From the NCBI GenBank assembly GCA_963736685.1, contig CAVTPZ010000027.1, forward strand, positions 1 to 64,000: a DNA stretch of 64,000 bases. The letters run 5' to 3'. Origin of the DNA: DASUPK01 sp963736685. Its GTDB lineage: Bacteria; Actinomycetota; Thermoleophilia; Solirubrobacterales; 70-9. Position numbers and translations under genes: made by a program. How positions within the stretch are numbered: the first letter of the stretch is position 1; each line of letters begins with the position of its first letter. The notes below the pieces were generated by a model. That model had not been told where the DNA came from. It saw only the letters and a list, made by a program, of their open reading frames with translations, and ran no database searches. Positions 15,021-23,460 of this stretch are shown here, piece by piece.

Positions 15021-15113
15021 CTCGATCTCCTCTCTCAACCGGGGCTCCATCCCCGGAACTGTCCCCTGAAGCTTCGGCCAATCTAACCCACGGCCTTCGG
15101 GAGAGTTGCGCAG

Positions 15114-15187
15114 CGCCCCCGGCAGGACTCGAACCTGCGGCATTCGGCTTAGAAGGCCGACGCTCTATCCAGCTGAGCTACGGGGGC
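15114..15187 (-). tRNA. tRNA-Arg (TCT)
   Basis: Acceptor GCCCCCG/CGGGGGC, D arm GCTC/GAGC, anticodon arm TCGGC-CTTCTAA-GCCGA with anticodon TCT, T arm GCAGG-TTCGAGT-CCTGC, G73. CCA not encoded. Confidence 0.95.
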
Positions 15188-15436
15188 TGGCAAGCGGAGC
15201 GTACCTGCGCGGGTCGGCGGCATCGGCAGGCAAGAAGGCTCCACAAAATTGGAGAAGTGCCCTACTCACTTGTGGGCAGCGTAAAATTAGGTAAGATGCC
15301 GCCAGCCTTCGAACCGTACTCAGGGGTACGAAGCGGGATTCAACGAGGGACCGGCGCGCGGAGCTACGGGAGGCTCCCCGGGTCGGCCCCTCCCCCGCAT
15401 GCCCGCAGACGGGCGCCGGACTAGGCTCTGGTCCAG
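15188..15436. other. Intergenic stretch with an AT-rich patch
   Basis: Between tRNA-Arg and the hydroxylase gene. An unusually AT-rich patch (about 15243-15300, with AAAATTGG and TAAAATTAGG) stands out in this GC-rich genome and probably holds a promoter for the leftward tRNA or the rightward gene; no single -35/-10 pair is convincing. Confidence 0.35.
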
Positions 15437-16111
15437 ATGCGTTCCGGAGAGGTCAGCTCGCTCGGGCAGGCACGGCGGGAGTTCCTGCGCAAGGAGTCGC
15501 CGTGGGTGATCGGAGGCGGCGTGCTCGTCCTGATCGTCCTGCGCGCACTGATCGGCGATCTGACCTGGCGCGACGCCGTTGCGGTCGCGGCGCTGCTCAC
15601 GATCTATCCGTTCGGGGAATGGGCGATCCACGTCTATCTGCTGCACGCAAAGCCGATCAGCATCCGCGGCCGCCAGGTCGAGACGGTCGCGGCTCGCGCT
15701 CACCGGGCCCATCACGGAGATCCCAACGACCTCGACATGGTCCTTCTCTACTGGTGGCAGGCGGCGTTCCTGATGCTTGTCGCGGTCCCACTCACCATTG
15801 GGCTCGTCGCGGCGATCGTCAGCCTGCTCGCAGGCCCTATCTCCCTCGGCGTGCTGATCAGTGGCGCAATCGCCGGCTTCTGCATGGTCTTCGTCTACGA
15901 GTGGACGCACTTCCTGATCCACACCGCCTACGTGCCGCGGACCGGCGCGTATAGGGCGGTCTGGCGGAACCACCGGCTCCATCACTTCAAGAACGAACAC
16001 TTCTGGCACGGGATCACGAACAACATCTCCGACCGCGTGCTGGGCACGAATCCCGGCGCCCGCGATGTGCCGAAGTCCGAGACGGCTCGGACCCTGGACC
16101 CGGCGCGTTGA
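15437..16111 (+). CDS. Fatty acid hydroxylase superfamily membrane protein
   Basis: 224 aa integral membrane di-iron hydroxylase. The histidine boxes are present: HVYLLH near residue 71, RAHRAHHGD near residue 95, HFLIHTAYV near 160 and NHRLHHFKNEHFWHGIT near 185. About four hydrophobic helices separate them. The family includes sterol desaturases, carotenoid hydroxylases and lipid 2-hydroxylases; the substrate cannot be read from sequence. It probably starts a plus-strand run with the acetolactate decarboxylase and the epimerase. Confidence 0.85.
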   Translation: MRSGEVSSLGQARREFLRKESPWVIGGGVLVLIVLRALIGDLTWRDAVAVAALLTIYPFGEWAIHVYLLHAKPISIRGRQVETVAARAHRAHHGDPNDLDMVLLYWWQAAFLMLVAVPLTIGLVAAIVSLLAGPISLGVLISGAIAGFCMVFVYEWTHFLIHTAYVPRTGAYRAVWRNHRLHHFKNEHFWHGITNNISDRVLGTNPGARDVPKSETARTLDPAR

Positions 16112-16124
16112 GCGCTCATCGCGG

Positions 16125-16910
16125 ATGAGCCTCGACGAACGCTGGATCCGCTCGCTGCACGTCGCGGCGATGCGCCACGGCGATTTGCACGCCGAGCACG
16201 ACCCGCACGTCCTCTTTCAGGCATCGACGATCGGGGCATTGATCGACGGCTCCTTCGAGGGAGACGTGAGCTTCGCCGAGCTGGCCGAGCATGGGGACCT
16301 CGGGCTCGGGACCCTCAACCACCTGGACGGCGAGATGATCGCCCTTGATGGGCGGTTCTACCGCGCCGACGTAGAGGGCAAGGTCACCGAGGTGCCGGCG
16401 GAGGAGAGAACGCCGTTCGCCGTGATGGTGCCCTTCGAGGGCGACATCGGGTTCGACCTGGAGGGGTCGATCGACCACGACCGGCTGCTCGCCGAGATCG
16501 ACCGCCGGATCCCAGCCGATGCCGCCACCTGCGCCGTTCGGATCGACGGCCGGTTCGAGCTGGTCAGGGCGCGATCGGTTCCTCGACAGGAACCGCCCTA
16601 CCGGCCGCTCACCGAGGTGGTGAGCGAGCAGCACGTCTTCGAGTTCGCCGACGTGGACGGGACGATGCTGGGCTTCCGCTTCCCGGAGTACGCCGAGGGA
16701 ATCGAGGTCTCCGGCTGGCATTTGCACTTCATCACCGAGGACAGGGAGCGCGGCGGACATGTGCTCGACTGCCGGGCCGAGACCGCCCATGTCGAGCTCG
16801 ACCCCTCGGGGGAGCTGCACGTCGAGCTGCCCCCGGGGATCGACCTGGCAGACCCCGGCGTCGCGAGGGACACGCACGCGGCGATCGACCGAGTCGAGCA
16901 CAGTGGCTGA
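16125..16910 (+). CDS. budA: Alpha-acetolactate decarboxylase
   Basis: 261 aa, normal length. Converts 2-acetolactate to acetoin (EC 4.1.1.5), diverting pyruvate overflow from branched-chain amino acid synthesis. Signatures: FQASTIGALIDGSFEG near the N-terminus, GTLNHLDGEMIALDG, and the zinc site GWHLHFI followed by RGGHVLDC, giving the expected three histidines. The ATG at 16125 lies 13 bp after the hydroxylase stop. No acetolactate synthase or butanediol dehydrogenase is adjacent, so the acetoin role rests on homology. Confidence 0.92.
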   Translation: MSLDERWIRSLHVAAMRHGDLHAEHDPHVLFQASTIGALIDGSFEGDVSFAELAEHGDLGLGTLNHLDGEMIALDGRFYRADVEGKVTEVPAEERTPFAVMVPFEGDIGFDLEGSIDHDRLLAEIDRRIPADAATCAVRIDGRFELVRARSVPRQEPPYRPLTEVVSEQHVFEFADVDGTMLGFRFPEYAEGIEVSGWHLHFITEDRERGGHVLDCRAETAHVELDPSGELHVELPPGIDLADPGVARDTHAAIDRVEHSG

Positions 16911-17877
16911 CGTGCCGAGGCGGGTGATGGTCACCGGCGCCGCCGGCTTCATCGGGCGCGCCCTGGTCGATCGCTTCGTGGAGCTCGGCAGCGAGGTCCG
17001 GGGCGTCGATCTGATCGAGAGCGGCGACGACTGGCATCTGGTCGCCGACATCACCTCCCCCGGGAACTGGCAGGGACACGCCGAGGGCTGCGATCTGGTG
17101 ATCCACACCGCCGCCGTTGTCGGGATGTACAGCTCGCGCGAGGGCTACTGGGAGACGAACGTGGTGGCGCCGCGACACGTGATGGACGCCGCGATCGCCG
17201 CCGGCGCGAAGCGGTTCGTGCACCTCTCCTCAATCGTCGTCTTCGGCTTCGACTTCGAGGGCGTGGTGGACGAGCGCTCTCCGGTTCGCCCGAATGGCGT
17301 GCACTACGTCGACACCAAGATCGCGAGCGAGCAGGTCGTGTTGGAGGCTCACGCCGAGGGAGAGATCCCCTGCACCATCGTTCGCCCGGGGGACGTGTAT
17401 GGGCCGGGGTCGCGGCCATGGACCGTCGAGCCTGTCCGGCTGCTGAAGGCCAAGCAGCTGATCCTTCCCGACGGTGGCCGCGGTCTGCACAGCCCGGTCT
17501 ACGTCGACGACCTGGTCGACGGAATCGTGCGAGCGGCGACGATGCCCGAGGCCGAGGGCCGCGTCTTCATCCTCACGGGTGCCGAACAGCCGACGATCGG
17601 CGAGTTCTTCGGCCACTACTGCCGCATGCTCGGCATCGACGAGCCGCGGACTGGGCCCACTCGCGTCGTCCGCGAGGTGGCCCGGGCGATGGACGTGGCC
17701 GCCAGGGTGCGGGGGCGGCGCAGCGAGGCGACCGCCGCGGCGATCGACTACCTCACGCGACGCGGCAGCTACTCGATCGCTCGCGCCCGAGAGGTGCTGG
17801 GCTACGAGCCGGCCCACGATCTGGAGGCCGGGATGGCGAAGACAGAGGAGTGGCTGCGGGCCGAGGGCCTGCTCTGA
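16903..17877 (+). CDS. NAD-dependent epimerase/dehydratase (extended SDR)
   Basis: 324 aa. The N-terminal Rossmann fingerprint is VTGAAGFIGRALV, followed by the acidic VDLIESGDD region for NAD, and the active-site pair in HYVDTKIASE (Tyr-x-x-x-Lys). Segments VHLSSIVVFG, VRPGDVYGPGSRPW and SPVYVDDLVDGI are typical of 3-beta-hydroxysteroid-dehydrogenase-like and nucleotide-sugar epimerases. GTG 16903 overlaps the decarboxylase stop; GTG 16912 is also possible. The gene ends one base before tRNA-Pro, which is on the other strand. Confidence 0.88.
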   Translation: MADVPRRVMVTGAAGFIGRALVDRFVELGSEVRGVDLIESGDDWHLVADITSPGNWQGHAEGCDLVIHTAAVVGMYSSREGYWETNVVAPRHVMDAAIAAGAKRFVHLSSIVVFGFDFEGVVDERSPVRPNGVHYVDTKIASEQVVLEAHAEGEIPCTIVRPGDVYGPGSRPWTVEPVRLLKAKQLILPDGGRGLHSPVYVDDLVDGIVRAATMPEAEGRVFILTGAEQPTIGEFFGHYCRMLGIDEPRTGPTRVVREVARAMDVAARVRGRRSEATAAAIDYLTRRGSYSIARAREVLGYEPAHDLEAGMAKTEEWLRAEGLL

Positions 17878-17878
17878 G

Positions 17879-17953
17879 TCGGGGCGCTCGGATTCGAACC
17901 GAGGGTCTCCAGATCCCAGATCTGGCGCGATAACCAGGCTTCGCTACGCCCCG
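17879..17953 (-). tRNA. tRNA-Pro (TGG)
   Basis: Acceptor CGGGGCG/CGCCCCG with A73, D arm GCGA/TCGC, anticodon arm CCAGA-TCTGGGA-TCTGG, T arm CTCGG-TTCGAAT-CCGAG. The loop gives anticodon TGG, but position 33 reads C where tRNAs almost always have U. Its first 10 bases overlap the 3' end of the HTH gene upstream. Confidence 0.88.
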
Positions 17954-18588
17954 TGCGGCGAGTCTAGCCAGGCGCTTTGGATCCGATCGATCCACCCTTG
18001 CAGGCGCGCTCGGAGGAGAGTGTCGCCACATCTCACCGTGAGGACGCCGTACCGAGACCGCCAGGTGCGATGGCGGAGCTGGCTGCTATTCGATTTGCGC
18101 TGAAAGGCGATTGCGGCCCGAGGGACGCCAAGCGCCTGACCCCAGTGCGCGGCCAAGTCATCAAAGCTCTGATCGGCGTGATGTTGAACCGAGTAACGCA
18201 CAGGGTTTTGCGCGAAGTAGCGAATCCAGTAGTTGGCGACCGTGATGACCGAAGCATCGGAGTTCGCGACGGACACCGTGTTTCGGGACCGCTTGTATCC
18301 CTCAGCGATGTACAGGCAAACGAAGTCTCTGAACGTTGGCTCCACAGCAAGCCGCGAGAACTCCCATCTGCCGAGTTCGTACGCCTCCTCGCGCATCCGC
18401 CTGAACTTGGTCCGCATCGCTCGATTGCCACGGCGCTGATTGGGGGATTGCCTGGCGGTCGCCCGCCCGGGCCTGGGCAGGTCGGAGACCCAGAGATAGG
18501 CGGTGGTGCGACTTACGGCGAGCCGATCCGCGATCTCATCGATCGTCAGGTCTCGATCCCGTCGCAACTTCCGCGCCTTGTCCCTCAT
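17944..18588 (-). CDS. HTH plus LAGLIDADG-like protein overlapping tRNA-Pro
   Basis: 214 aa. Residues 1-35 form a helix-turn-helix (LTIDEIADRLAVSRTTAYLW). A basic linker follows, then FVCLYIAEGYKRSRNTVSVANSD, which resembles the catalytic helix and strand of LAGLIDADG homing endonucleases (Glu in the IAEG position), and a C-terminal beta-rich part (YGVLTVRCGDTLLRARLQGW). It may be a homing-endonuclease-derived DNA-binding protein. The stop codon TAG lies inside the tRNA-Pro 5' end (10-bp overlap, same strand). GC content is visibly lower than in flanking genes, suggesting transfer. Activity is unproven. Confidence 0.65.
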   Translation of the reverse strand: MRDKARKLRRDRDLTIDEIADRLAVSRTTAYLWVSDLPRPGRATARQSPNQRRGNRAMRTKFRRMREEAYELGRWEFSRLAVEPTFRDFVCLYIAEGYKRSRNTVSVANSDASVITVANYWIRYFAQNPVRYSVQHHADQSFDDLAAHWGQALGVPRAAIAFQRKSNSSQLRHRTWRSRYGVLTVRCGDTLLRARLQGWIDRIQSAWLDSPHGA

Positions 18589-18695
18589 GTATGCCGGATA
18601 GGCCACGACACAATTCGAATCCAGCAGTTGTGACGACTCCGGCGCGGAGTGTGACGAGGCTGTGTCGTCTTCTGGCTGGTTAGGGTTCCGCGCCC

Positions 18696-19952
18696 GTGGC
18701 GGAGGTGCTTCCACTTCAGGCGCTGCACTACGACCTCGACAAGGTCGGCTCCCTCGGCGACGTCGTCGCCCCGCCCTACGACGTGATCGACGACGAGCAG
18801 CGCGCGGAGCTCGTCGCTCGGTCGCCGTGCAACGTCGTCGAGCTCGATCTGCCCCGCGATCCCGGCGGCGGCGACCCATACGAGTACTCCGCGGCGCTGC
18901 TCTCGAAGTGGACGGACGAGGGCGTCCTCACTCGCGACGGCGAGCCCCAGCTCTGGGCGCTCGAGCAGGACTACACCGCGCCCGACGGCTCGCGCCTCAC
19001 CCGTCGCGGCTTCCTCGCCCGGGTGAAGCTCGCGCCCTACGGCGAGGGCATCCGGCCACACGAGCGAACGCAGCCCGGTCCGAAAGAGGACCGCCTGCGG
19101 CTGACCCGCGCCACCCACGCCAACCTCTCCCCGATCTTCGCCCTCCATCCCGGCGACGCGTGGCAGCACCTCGCACCGGCACTGGGCGGCGAGCCCTGGG
19201 GCGAGGTCACGGACTCGGACGGCACGACCCACCGCGTCTGGCGGGTCGGCGACCCCGCGGTGCACGAGGCAGTCACCGCCGAGCTCGAAGCGGGCGAGCT
19301 GCTGATAGCCGATGGCCACCATCGCTACGAGACCTCACTCGCATACCAGCATGAGATCGGCGCAGGCGGAGCCGCCGACTACGTCCTGATGGCTCTGGTC
19401 TCCCTCGAGGACCCCGGCCTGACCGTCTTCCCGACCCACCGGCTGATCTCCGGCTTTGCCGATGACCCGGCCAAGCAGGAGGCGCTCGGCGCCGGCCTGA
19501 AGGAGGTGTTCGAGGTGGAGGAGGTCCCCACGGACAAGCTCGATCCGGGCGGCGACGAGGGCATCGGGGTATTCGGCTACATGGACTCCCACTTCAAGAA
19601 GGCGTTCAGACTGCGGCTCCGGGACACGGCCCGCCTCGACGAGGCACTCGCCGGTCGCTCGGACGCCTACCGGACCCTGGACGCGGCGATCCTCGAGGAA
19701 CTCGTCCTCAAGGGAATCCTCGGCATGACCACCGACGACATCGCTGCCAAGCGCGGGGTCGGGTACACGCCGCACATCGGCGAGGTACTCAAGAAGCTCG
19801 ACTCAGGCGACTACCAGGCCGCCTTCGTACTCCGGGCGACACCGGTCGAGCAGGTTCGCGCCGTCGCGGCGGCGGGCGAGACGATGCCGCCGAAGTCCAC
19901 CTACTTCTTCCCGAAGCTCCTCACCGGGATCGCCTTCAACCCGCTCGGCTAG
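18696..19952 (+). CDS. DUF1015 family protein
   Basis: 418 aa, full family length, GTG start. Begins MAEVLPLQALHYDLDKVGS with the conserved VVAPPYDVI segment, then NVVELDLPRD, IRPHERTQPGPKEDRL, GHHRYETSLAY near residue 210 and VGYTPHIGEVL toward the end. The GHHRYE segment is the most conserved family feature and looks like an active or nucleotide-binding site. DUF1015 proteins are widespread and sometimes sit beside serine-biosynthesis genes, but their reaction is not established. Divergent from the HTH gene. Confidence 0.88.
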   Translation: MAEVLPLQALHYDLDKVGSLGDVVAPPYDVIDDEQRAELVARSPCNVVELDLPRDPGGGDPYEYSAALLSKWTDEGVLTRDGEPQLWALEQDYTAPDGSRLTRRGFLARVKLAPYGEGIRPHERTQPGPKEDRLRLTRATHANLSPIFALHPGDAWQHLAPALGGEPWGEVTDSDGTTHRVWRVGDPAVHEAVTAELEAGELLIADGHHRYETSLAYQHEIGAGGAADYVLMALVSLEDPGLTVFPTHRLISGFADDPAKQEALGAGLKEVFEVEEVPTDKLDPGGDEGIGVFGYMDSHFKKAFRLRLRDTARLDEALAGRSDAYRTLDAAILEELVLKGILGMTTDDIAAKRGVGYTPHIGEVLKKLDSGDYQAAFVLRATPVEQVRAVAAAGETMPPKSTYFFPKLLTGIAFNPLG

Positions 19953-20290
19953 CCGGCCTGGCCGAAGCTGATCCGGTTGCCCTCCGGATCGACGATCTCG
20001 GCCTTGCGCGTGCTCTCGTTGATCTCCTCGATCTCCCCCACCTTGATCCCCCGCTCCCCGATCGCGGCCAGGCGCTCGTCGAGATCGTCGACCATGACGG
20101 TGACCAATGCCTTGCCCGCACGCTCCGGATCGGCGACCACGTAGAGCCAGCTCTCATCGGTGAGCTTCCAGGTTCGCTCGATCTCGTTCGGGGTCATGTC
20201 GGGCGGACCGCCGAGCAACCGCTCGTACCAGTCGATGGCGGCGTCCAGATCCGCGACCGCGATGCCCGCGAACAACACGTGAATGGCCAA
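19949..20290 (-). CDS. Glyoxalase/VOC-family protein
   Basis: 113 aa vicinal-oxygen-chelate fold, two beta-alpha-beta-beta-beta units: IHVLFAGIAVADLDAAIDWYERLLG at the start and VDDLDERLAAIGERG with IVDPEGNRISFGQ at the end. Members include glyoxalase I, dioxygenases and drug-resistance proteins; metal ligands are not clear enough to assign activity. Its stop overlaps the end of the DUF1015 gene by 4 bp on the opposite strand, and its start faces the adenosyltransferase gene 33 bp away. Confidence 0.8.
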   Translation of the reverse strand: MAIHVLFAGIAVADLDAAIDWYERLLGGPPDMTPNEIERTWKLTDESWLYVVADPERAGKALVTVMVDDLDERLAAIGERGIKVGEIEEINESTRKAEIVDPEGNRISFGQAG

Positions 20291-20322
20291 GCCAGCCTCC
20301 CCTGCCCGATATCGTCGTTTAC

Positions 20323-20892
20323 GTGGTCAAGATCTACACGAAGAAGGGCGACGACGGGACGACCTCGCTCTGGTACGGAGGCCGCGTGCCCAAGACCAAC
20401 GCCCGCACCGAGGCCTACGGATCGATCGACGAGGCGAACTCGCTGCTGGGAGTCGCCCGGGCCCTCTGCAAGTCCGACAATCAGGCCGACCTGCACGCCA
20501 CCATCCTCTCCCTGCAGCAGGACCTGTTTGTCGCCGGCGCCGAGCTGGCTACCTCGCCGGAGGCCGCCGACCGCCTGCAGGACGGGATCAGCCGGATCAC
20601 CGACGGAATGGTCGAGGCGCTCGAGGTCGACATCGACCGGTACATGAACCAGGTCGACCTGCCGCCACAGTTCGTCATCCCCGGCGGGACCGAGCTCTCG
20701 GCTGCACTTGACGTGGCCCGCACGGCGATCCGCCGCGCCGAGCGCCGTGTGGTCGAGCTGAGCGAGTCGGACTCCCTCGCGTCGGACGCGGTGCTCCGCT
20801 TCCTGAACCGCGCCTCGGATCTCGCCTTCGCGCTCGCCCGTTTCGCGGACGAGCGGAACCCGCAGATGTTCGAGGGCCGGGAGGGCGCTTGA
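20323..20892 (+). CDS. pduO: ATP:cob(I)alamin adenosyltransferase, PduO type
   Basis: 189 aa helical-bundle enzyme that transfers adenosyl from ATP to cob(I)alamin (EC 2.5.1.17), making coenzyme B12. The ATP site is clear: YTKKGDDGTTSLWYGGRVPK at the N-terminus and AYGSIDEANSLLGVAR. The C-terminal RTAIRRAERRVVELSE, with RFLNRASDLAFALAR, is the standard signature. GTG start. The stop shares a base with the ATG of the OsmC gene (TGATGA), so the two are co-translated. Confidence 0.93.
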   Translation: MVKIYTKKGDDGTTSLWYGGRVPKTNARTEAYGSIDEANSLLGVARALCKSDNQADLHATILSLQQDLFVAGAELATSPEAADRLQDGISRITDGMVEALEVDIDRYMNQVDLPPQFVIPGGTELSAALDVARTAIRRAERRVVELSESDSLASDAVLRFLNRASDLAFALARFADERNPQMFEGREGA

Positions 20893-21311
20893 TGAAGCGG
20901 GCCGTCGCCCGCCGGCGCGAGGGCTTCGAGCACGAGGTCGAGATCCGCGAGCACCGCCTGATCATCGATGAGCCGGAGGGTGAGGGTGGCACCGACCTCG
21001 GGCCCGCACCGGCCGAGCTGCTCGCTGCTTCGCTGGCAACCTGCACGGCCATCACGATCGAGATGTACGCCGACCGCAAGGAGTGGGGCCTGGGCACGGT
21101 CGAGGTCGTGGTCGAGTTCGAGCACGGGACCACCGACGATCCACCGATCTTCGACGTGAAGATCAGGCTGGGAGCCGAACTGAGTGAGGAAAGTCGCGAC
21201 CGCCTGCTCGTCATCGCCGGCAAGTGCCCAGTGCACCGGACCCTCAAGCGAGGCGACGTGGTGATCCACGACTCGCTCGAGTTCGTGGAGCAGAGCGAGG
21301 ACGAGGACTGA
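20892..21311 (+). CDS. OsmC-family protein
   Basis: 139 aa peroxidase-fold protein. Signatures: a C-terminal CPVHRTL motif with the resolving Cys, and the N-terminal ELLAASLATCTAITIEMYADRK helix with the peroxidatic Cys (both needed for Ohr/OsmC thiol peroxidase activity). Expected to reduce organic hydroperoxides. Sits in a tight run of genes: one-base overlap with the adenosyltransferase gene upstream and 3 bp before the SDR gene. Confidence 0.88.
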   Translation: MKRAVARRREGFEHEVEIREHRLIIDEPEGEGGTDLGPAPAELLAASLATCTAITIEMYADRKEWGLGTVEVVVEFEHGTTDDPPIFDVKIRLGAELSEESRDRLLVIAGKCPVHRTLKRGDVVIHDSLEFVEQSEDED

Positions 21312-21314
21312 GCC

Positions 21315-22127
21315 ATGGATCTCGGGCTCAGCGGCAGAGCCTGCGTCGTCACCGGCGCCAGTCGCGGAATCGGCCTCGCCACCTCCCGGCTGCTCTGCGC
21401 CGAGGGCGCCGACGTCCTGCTCGTTGCGCGCTCCGAGGATGCCCTCCTGGCGGCCGCCGACGAATGCGCCGCGGCAGGCCAGGAGGCCGGCGGGCGAGCA
21501 GAATCCCTGGTCGCCGACGTGACCGATCCCAGGGCCGCCGAGCTGATCGCCCAGGAGGCAGCGGACCGCCTCGGGCAGGTCGACGTGCTGGTCAACAACG
21601 CCGGCGCCGCGCGCCGGCGCGACCTCGACGACGTCCCGGACGAGGACTGGTACGCAGCCTGGGAGCTCAACGTGATGGCCCCGATGCGCCTGATGCGGGC
21701 GGCGGTCCCTGGGATGCGCGAACGCGGCTGGGGGCGGATCGTGAACGTCTCCAGCTCCTCGGGAAAACGCCCTTCGGGCAGCATGCCCGAGTACTCAGTC
21801 GCCAAAGCCGCCGAGCTCTCACTCTCGCGCCTCTTCGCCGACCGCTACGCCGCCGACGGCGTCCTGATCAACGCGGTCGCTCCCGGGGCGGTCAACTCCG
21901 AGCTCTGGACCGAGGACGGCGGCCTGCTCGATCAGCTCATGGAGATGGAGGGACTCGACAGTCGCGAGGAGGCGCTCGAGGCCGCCGCGGCGGGACGGCC
22001 CATCGGCCGCCTGGCCGAAGTCGACGAGGTCGCCGGAGCCATCGTCTTCCTCTGCTCCGAGCAGGCCTCCTACACCTCCGGCGCGGCCTGGAGCGTCGAT
22101 GGCGGAGTCGTCCAGATCATCATCTGA
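21315..22127 (+). CDS. Short-chain dehydrogenase/reductase
   Basis: 270 aa classical SDR. N-terminal cofactor motif TGASRGIGLATS, then LVNNAGAARR, the catalytic Ser in NVSSSSGKRPSG and YSVAKAAE (Tyr-x-x-x-Lys), and the C-terminal YTSGAAWSVDGG typical of 3-oxoacyl-ACP-reductase-like members. NADPH preference is suggested by the R in ASRG. The substrate is not identifiable. The next gene begins 29 bp inside its 3' end. Confidence 0.92.
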   Translation: MDLGLSGRACVVTGASRGIGLATSRLLCAEGADVLLVARSEDALLAAADECAAAGQEAGGRAESLVADVTDPRAAELIAQEAADRLGQVDVLVNNAGAARRRDLDDVPDEDWYAAWELNVMAPMRLMRAAVPGMRERGWGRIVNVSSSSGKRPSGSMPEYSVAKAAELSLSRLFADRYAADGVLINAVAPGAVNSELWTEDGGLLDQLMEMEGLDSREEALEAAAAGRPIGRLAEVDEVAGAIVFLCSEQASYTSGAAWSVDGGVVQIII

Positions 22128-22668
22128 TTTGAGCGACCTGCTGCTCGCGCCGGCGGAGGCGGAGCAGCTGGACGCCCATGGGCGCACCGAGGCGGCGGTC
22201 TTGGTGCCGATGCACGGCTGGCCGGAGAACCCCGGCCTGGTCTTCACCGAGCGCCGCTCCGACCTGAACCGCCACGCCGGCGAGATCTCCTTCCCGGGCG
22301 GCCGTCGCGACGAGGGCGAGGAGCTGCTCGACACGGCCCTGAGAGAGGCCGAGGAGGAAATCGGCCTGGCGCGCGACAACGTCCAGGTCGTCGGCGCGCT
22401 GCCGCCGATCGGCACCTTCGTCACCAACTACAAGGTGCATCCCTTCGTCGGCCTGATCGAGGAGGGGATGCGCTTCGAGCCGAACCCGACCGAGGTGGAA
22501 AGCGTGCTGGTCGCCTCCCTTGACGACCTCGAGGCCGGGTACGCCAGGCGCCGGCTGGTCCGCCGGGGCGTCCCGATCAAGACCGACACCTATCTGATCT
22601 CGGACAACCTGATCTGGGGAGCGACAGCCAGGATCCTGGGGCTGCTGCTGGAGCGGATCAGGCCATGA
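22099..22668 (+). CDS. Nudix hydrolase, CoA-pyrophosphatase type
   Basis: 189 aa. The Nudix box is complete at about residues 73-95: GGRRDEGEE...REAEEEIGL, fitting GX5EX7REUXEEXGU. The preceding LNRHAGEISFPGG is the CoA-pyrophosphatase (NudL/YeaB) signature. It should split CoA or its derivatives into phosphopantetheine and 3',5'-ADP. ATG 22099 overlaps the SDR gene by 29 bp; TTG 22129 directly after the SDR stop is a plausible alternative and keeps the conserved N-terminal helix. Confidence 0.88.
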   Translation: MAESSRSSSDLSDLLLAPAEAEQLDAHGRTEAAVLVPMHGWPENPGLVFTERRSDLNRHAGEISFPGGRRDEGEELLDTALREAEEEIGLARDNVQVVGALPPIGTFVTNYKVHPFVGLIEEGMRFEPNPTEVESVLVASLDDLEAGYARRRLVRRGVPIKTDTYLISDNLIWGATARILGLLLERIRP

Positions 22669-22705
22669 CCGATGAGTTTCGAGACGGGGAGGCGTCTAAG
22701 TGGAC

Positions 22706-23350
22706 ATGAGCAAGGTGAGAGCTCAAATCGCGGTTTCGCTGGACGGCTTCGTCGCCGGCCCCAACCAGAGCGAGGAGAATCCGCTCGGCGAGGGCGGCGA
22801 GCAGCTGCACGATTGGATTTTCGGACTGAAGGCGTGGAGGGAGCCGCACGGCATGGAGGGCGGCGAGGTGAACGCCAGCAGCGCCATCGTCGAGGAGGCC
22901 GACGCCAACGTGGGCGCCGAGATCATGGGCCGGGGCAAGTTCGGGCCTCCCAGCGGCGGCGCTTGGGGCGACGACCCCTGGCAGGGGTGGTGGGGTGAGG
23001 ATCCGCCCTTCCACAAGCCCGTCTTCGTCCTCACACATCACGAGCGCGACCCACTGACCCTCTCCGACACGACCTTCACCTTCGTGACCGCTGGAATCGA
23101 CTCCGCCCTGGCTCAGGCCCGCGAGGCGGCCGGCGACAAGGACGTCTTCATCGGTGGCGGCGCCGAGACGATCAACCAGTACCTGGCGGCCGGGGCGATC
23201 GACGAGGTCGCACTCAACGTCGTCCCGATCCTCCTCGGCGCCGGTGCGCCGCTCTTCGCAGGCGTCGGCACCGATCTCGAACTCGAACAGCTCCGCGCGG
23301 TAGAGGCACCCGGGGTGACGCACCTCAAGTACCGCGTCGTGAGCAAGTGA
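22706..23350 (+). CDS. Dihydrofolate-reductase-like (RibD C-terminal) protein
   Basis: 214 aa. Pattern of the RibD-C/DHFR-like family: KVRAQIAVSLDGFVAGPNQ at the N-terminus, EIMGRGKFGP, FVLTHHERDPL, then DKDVFIGGGAETINQYLAAGAIDEVALNVVPILLGAGAPLF. The GGGAET motif binds NADPH. These proteins reduce pyrimidine, folate or unknown substrates; several relatives are of unknown function. ATG 22706 was taken; GTG 22700 would add two residues. Confidence 0.85.
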   Translation: MSKVRAQIAVSLDGFVAGPNQSEENPLGEGGEQLHDWIFGLKAWREPHGMEGGEVNASSAIVEEADANVGAEIMGRGKFGPPSGGAWGDDPWQGWWGEDPPFHKPVFVLTHHERDPLTLSDTTFTFVTAGIDSALAQAREAAGDKDVFIGGGAETINQYLAAGAIDEVALNVVPILLGAGAPLFAGVGTDLELEQLRAVEAPGVTHLKYRVVSK

Positions 23351-23379
23351 GGAGCGGTCGCTCGACGGCTTCGCCATAA

Positions 23380-23399
23380 GGCCGCGACCGCAAGCGGCC
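23380..23399. terminator. Hairpin between convergent genes
   Basis: GGCCGC / GCGGCC stem with an 8-base loop, 30 bp after the reductase stop and before the convergent rhodanese stop; likely a bidirectional terminator, no U-tract. Confidence 0.4.
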
Positions 23400-23460
23400 G
23401 CCCCTCATGAGTCGCTACGGGCTTCGCCCTCCGCTACTGCATGGAGCGGCCTGGCGGTCG

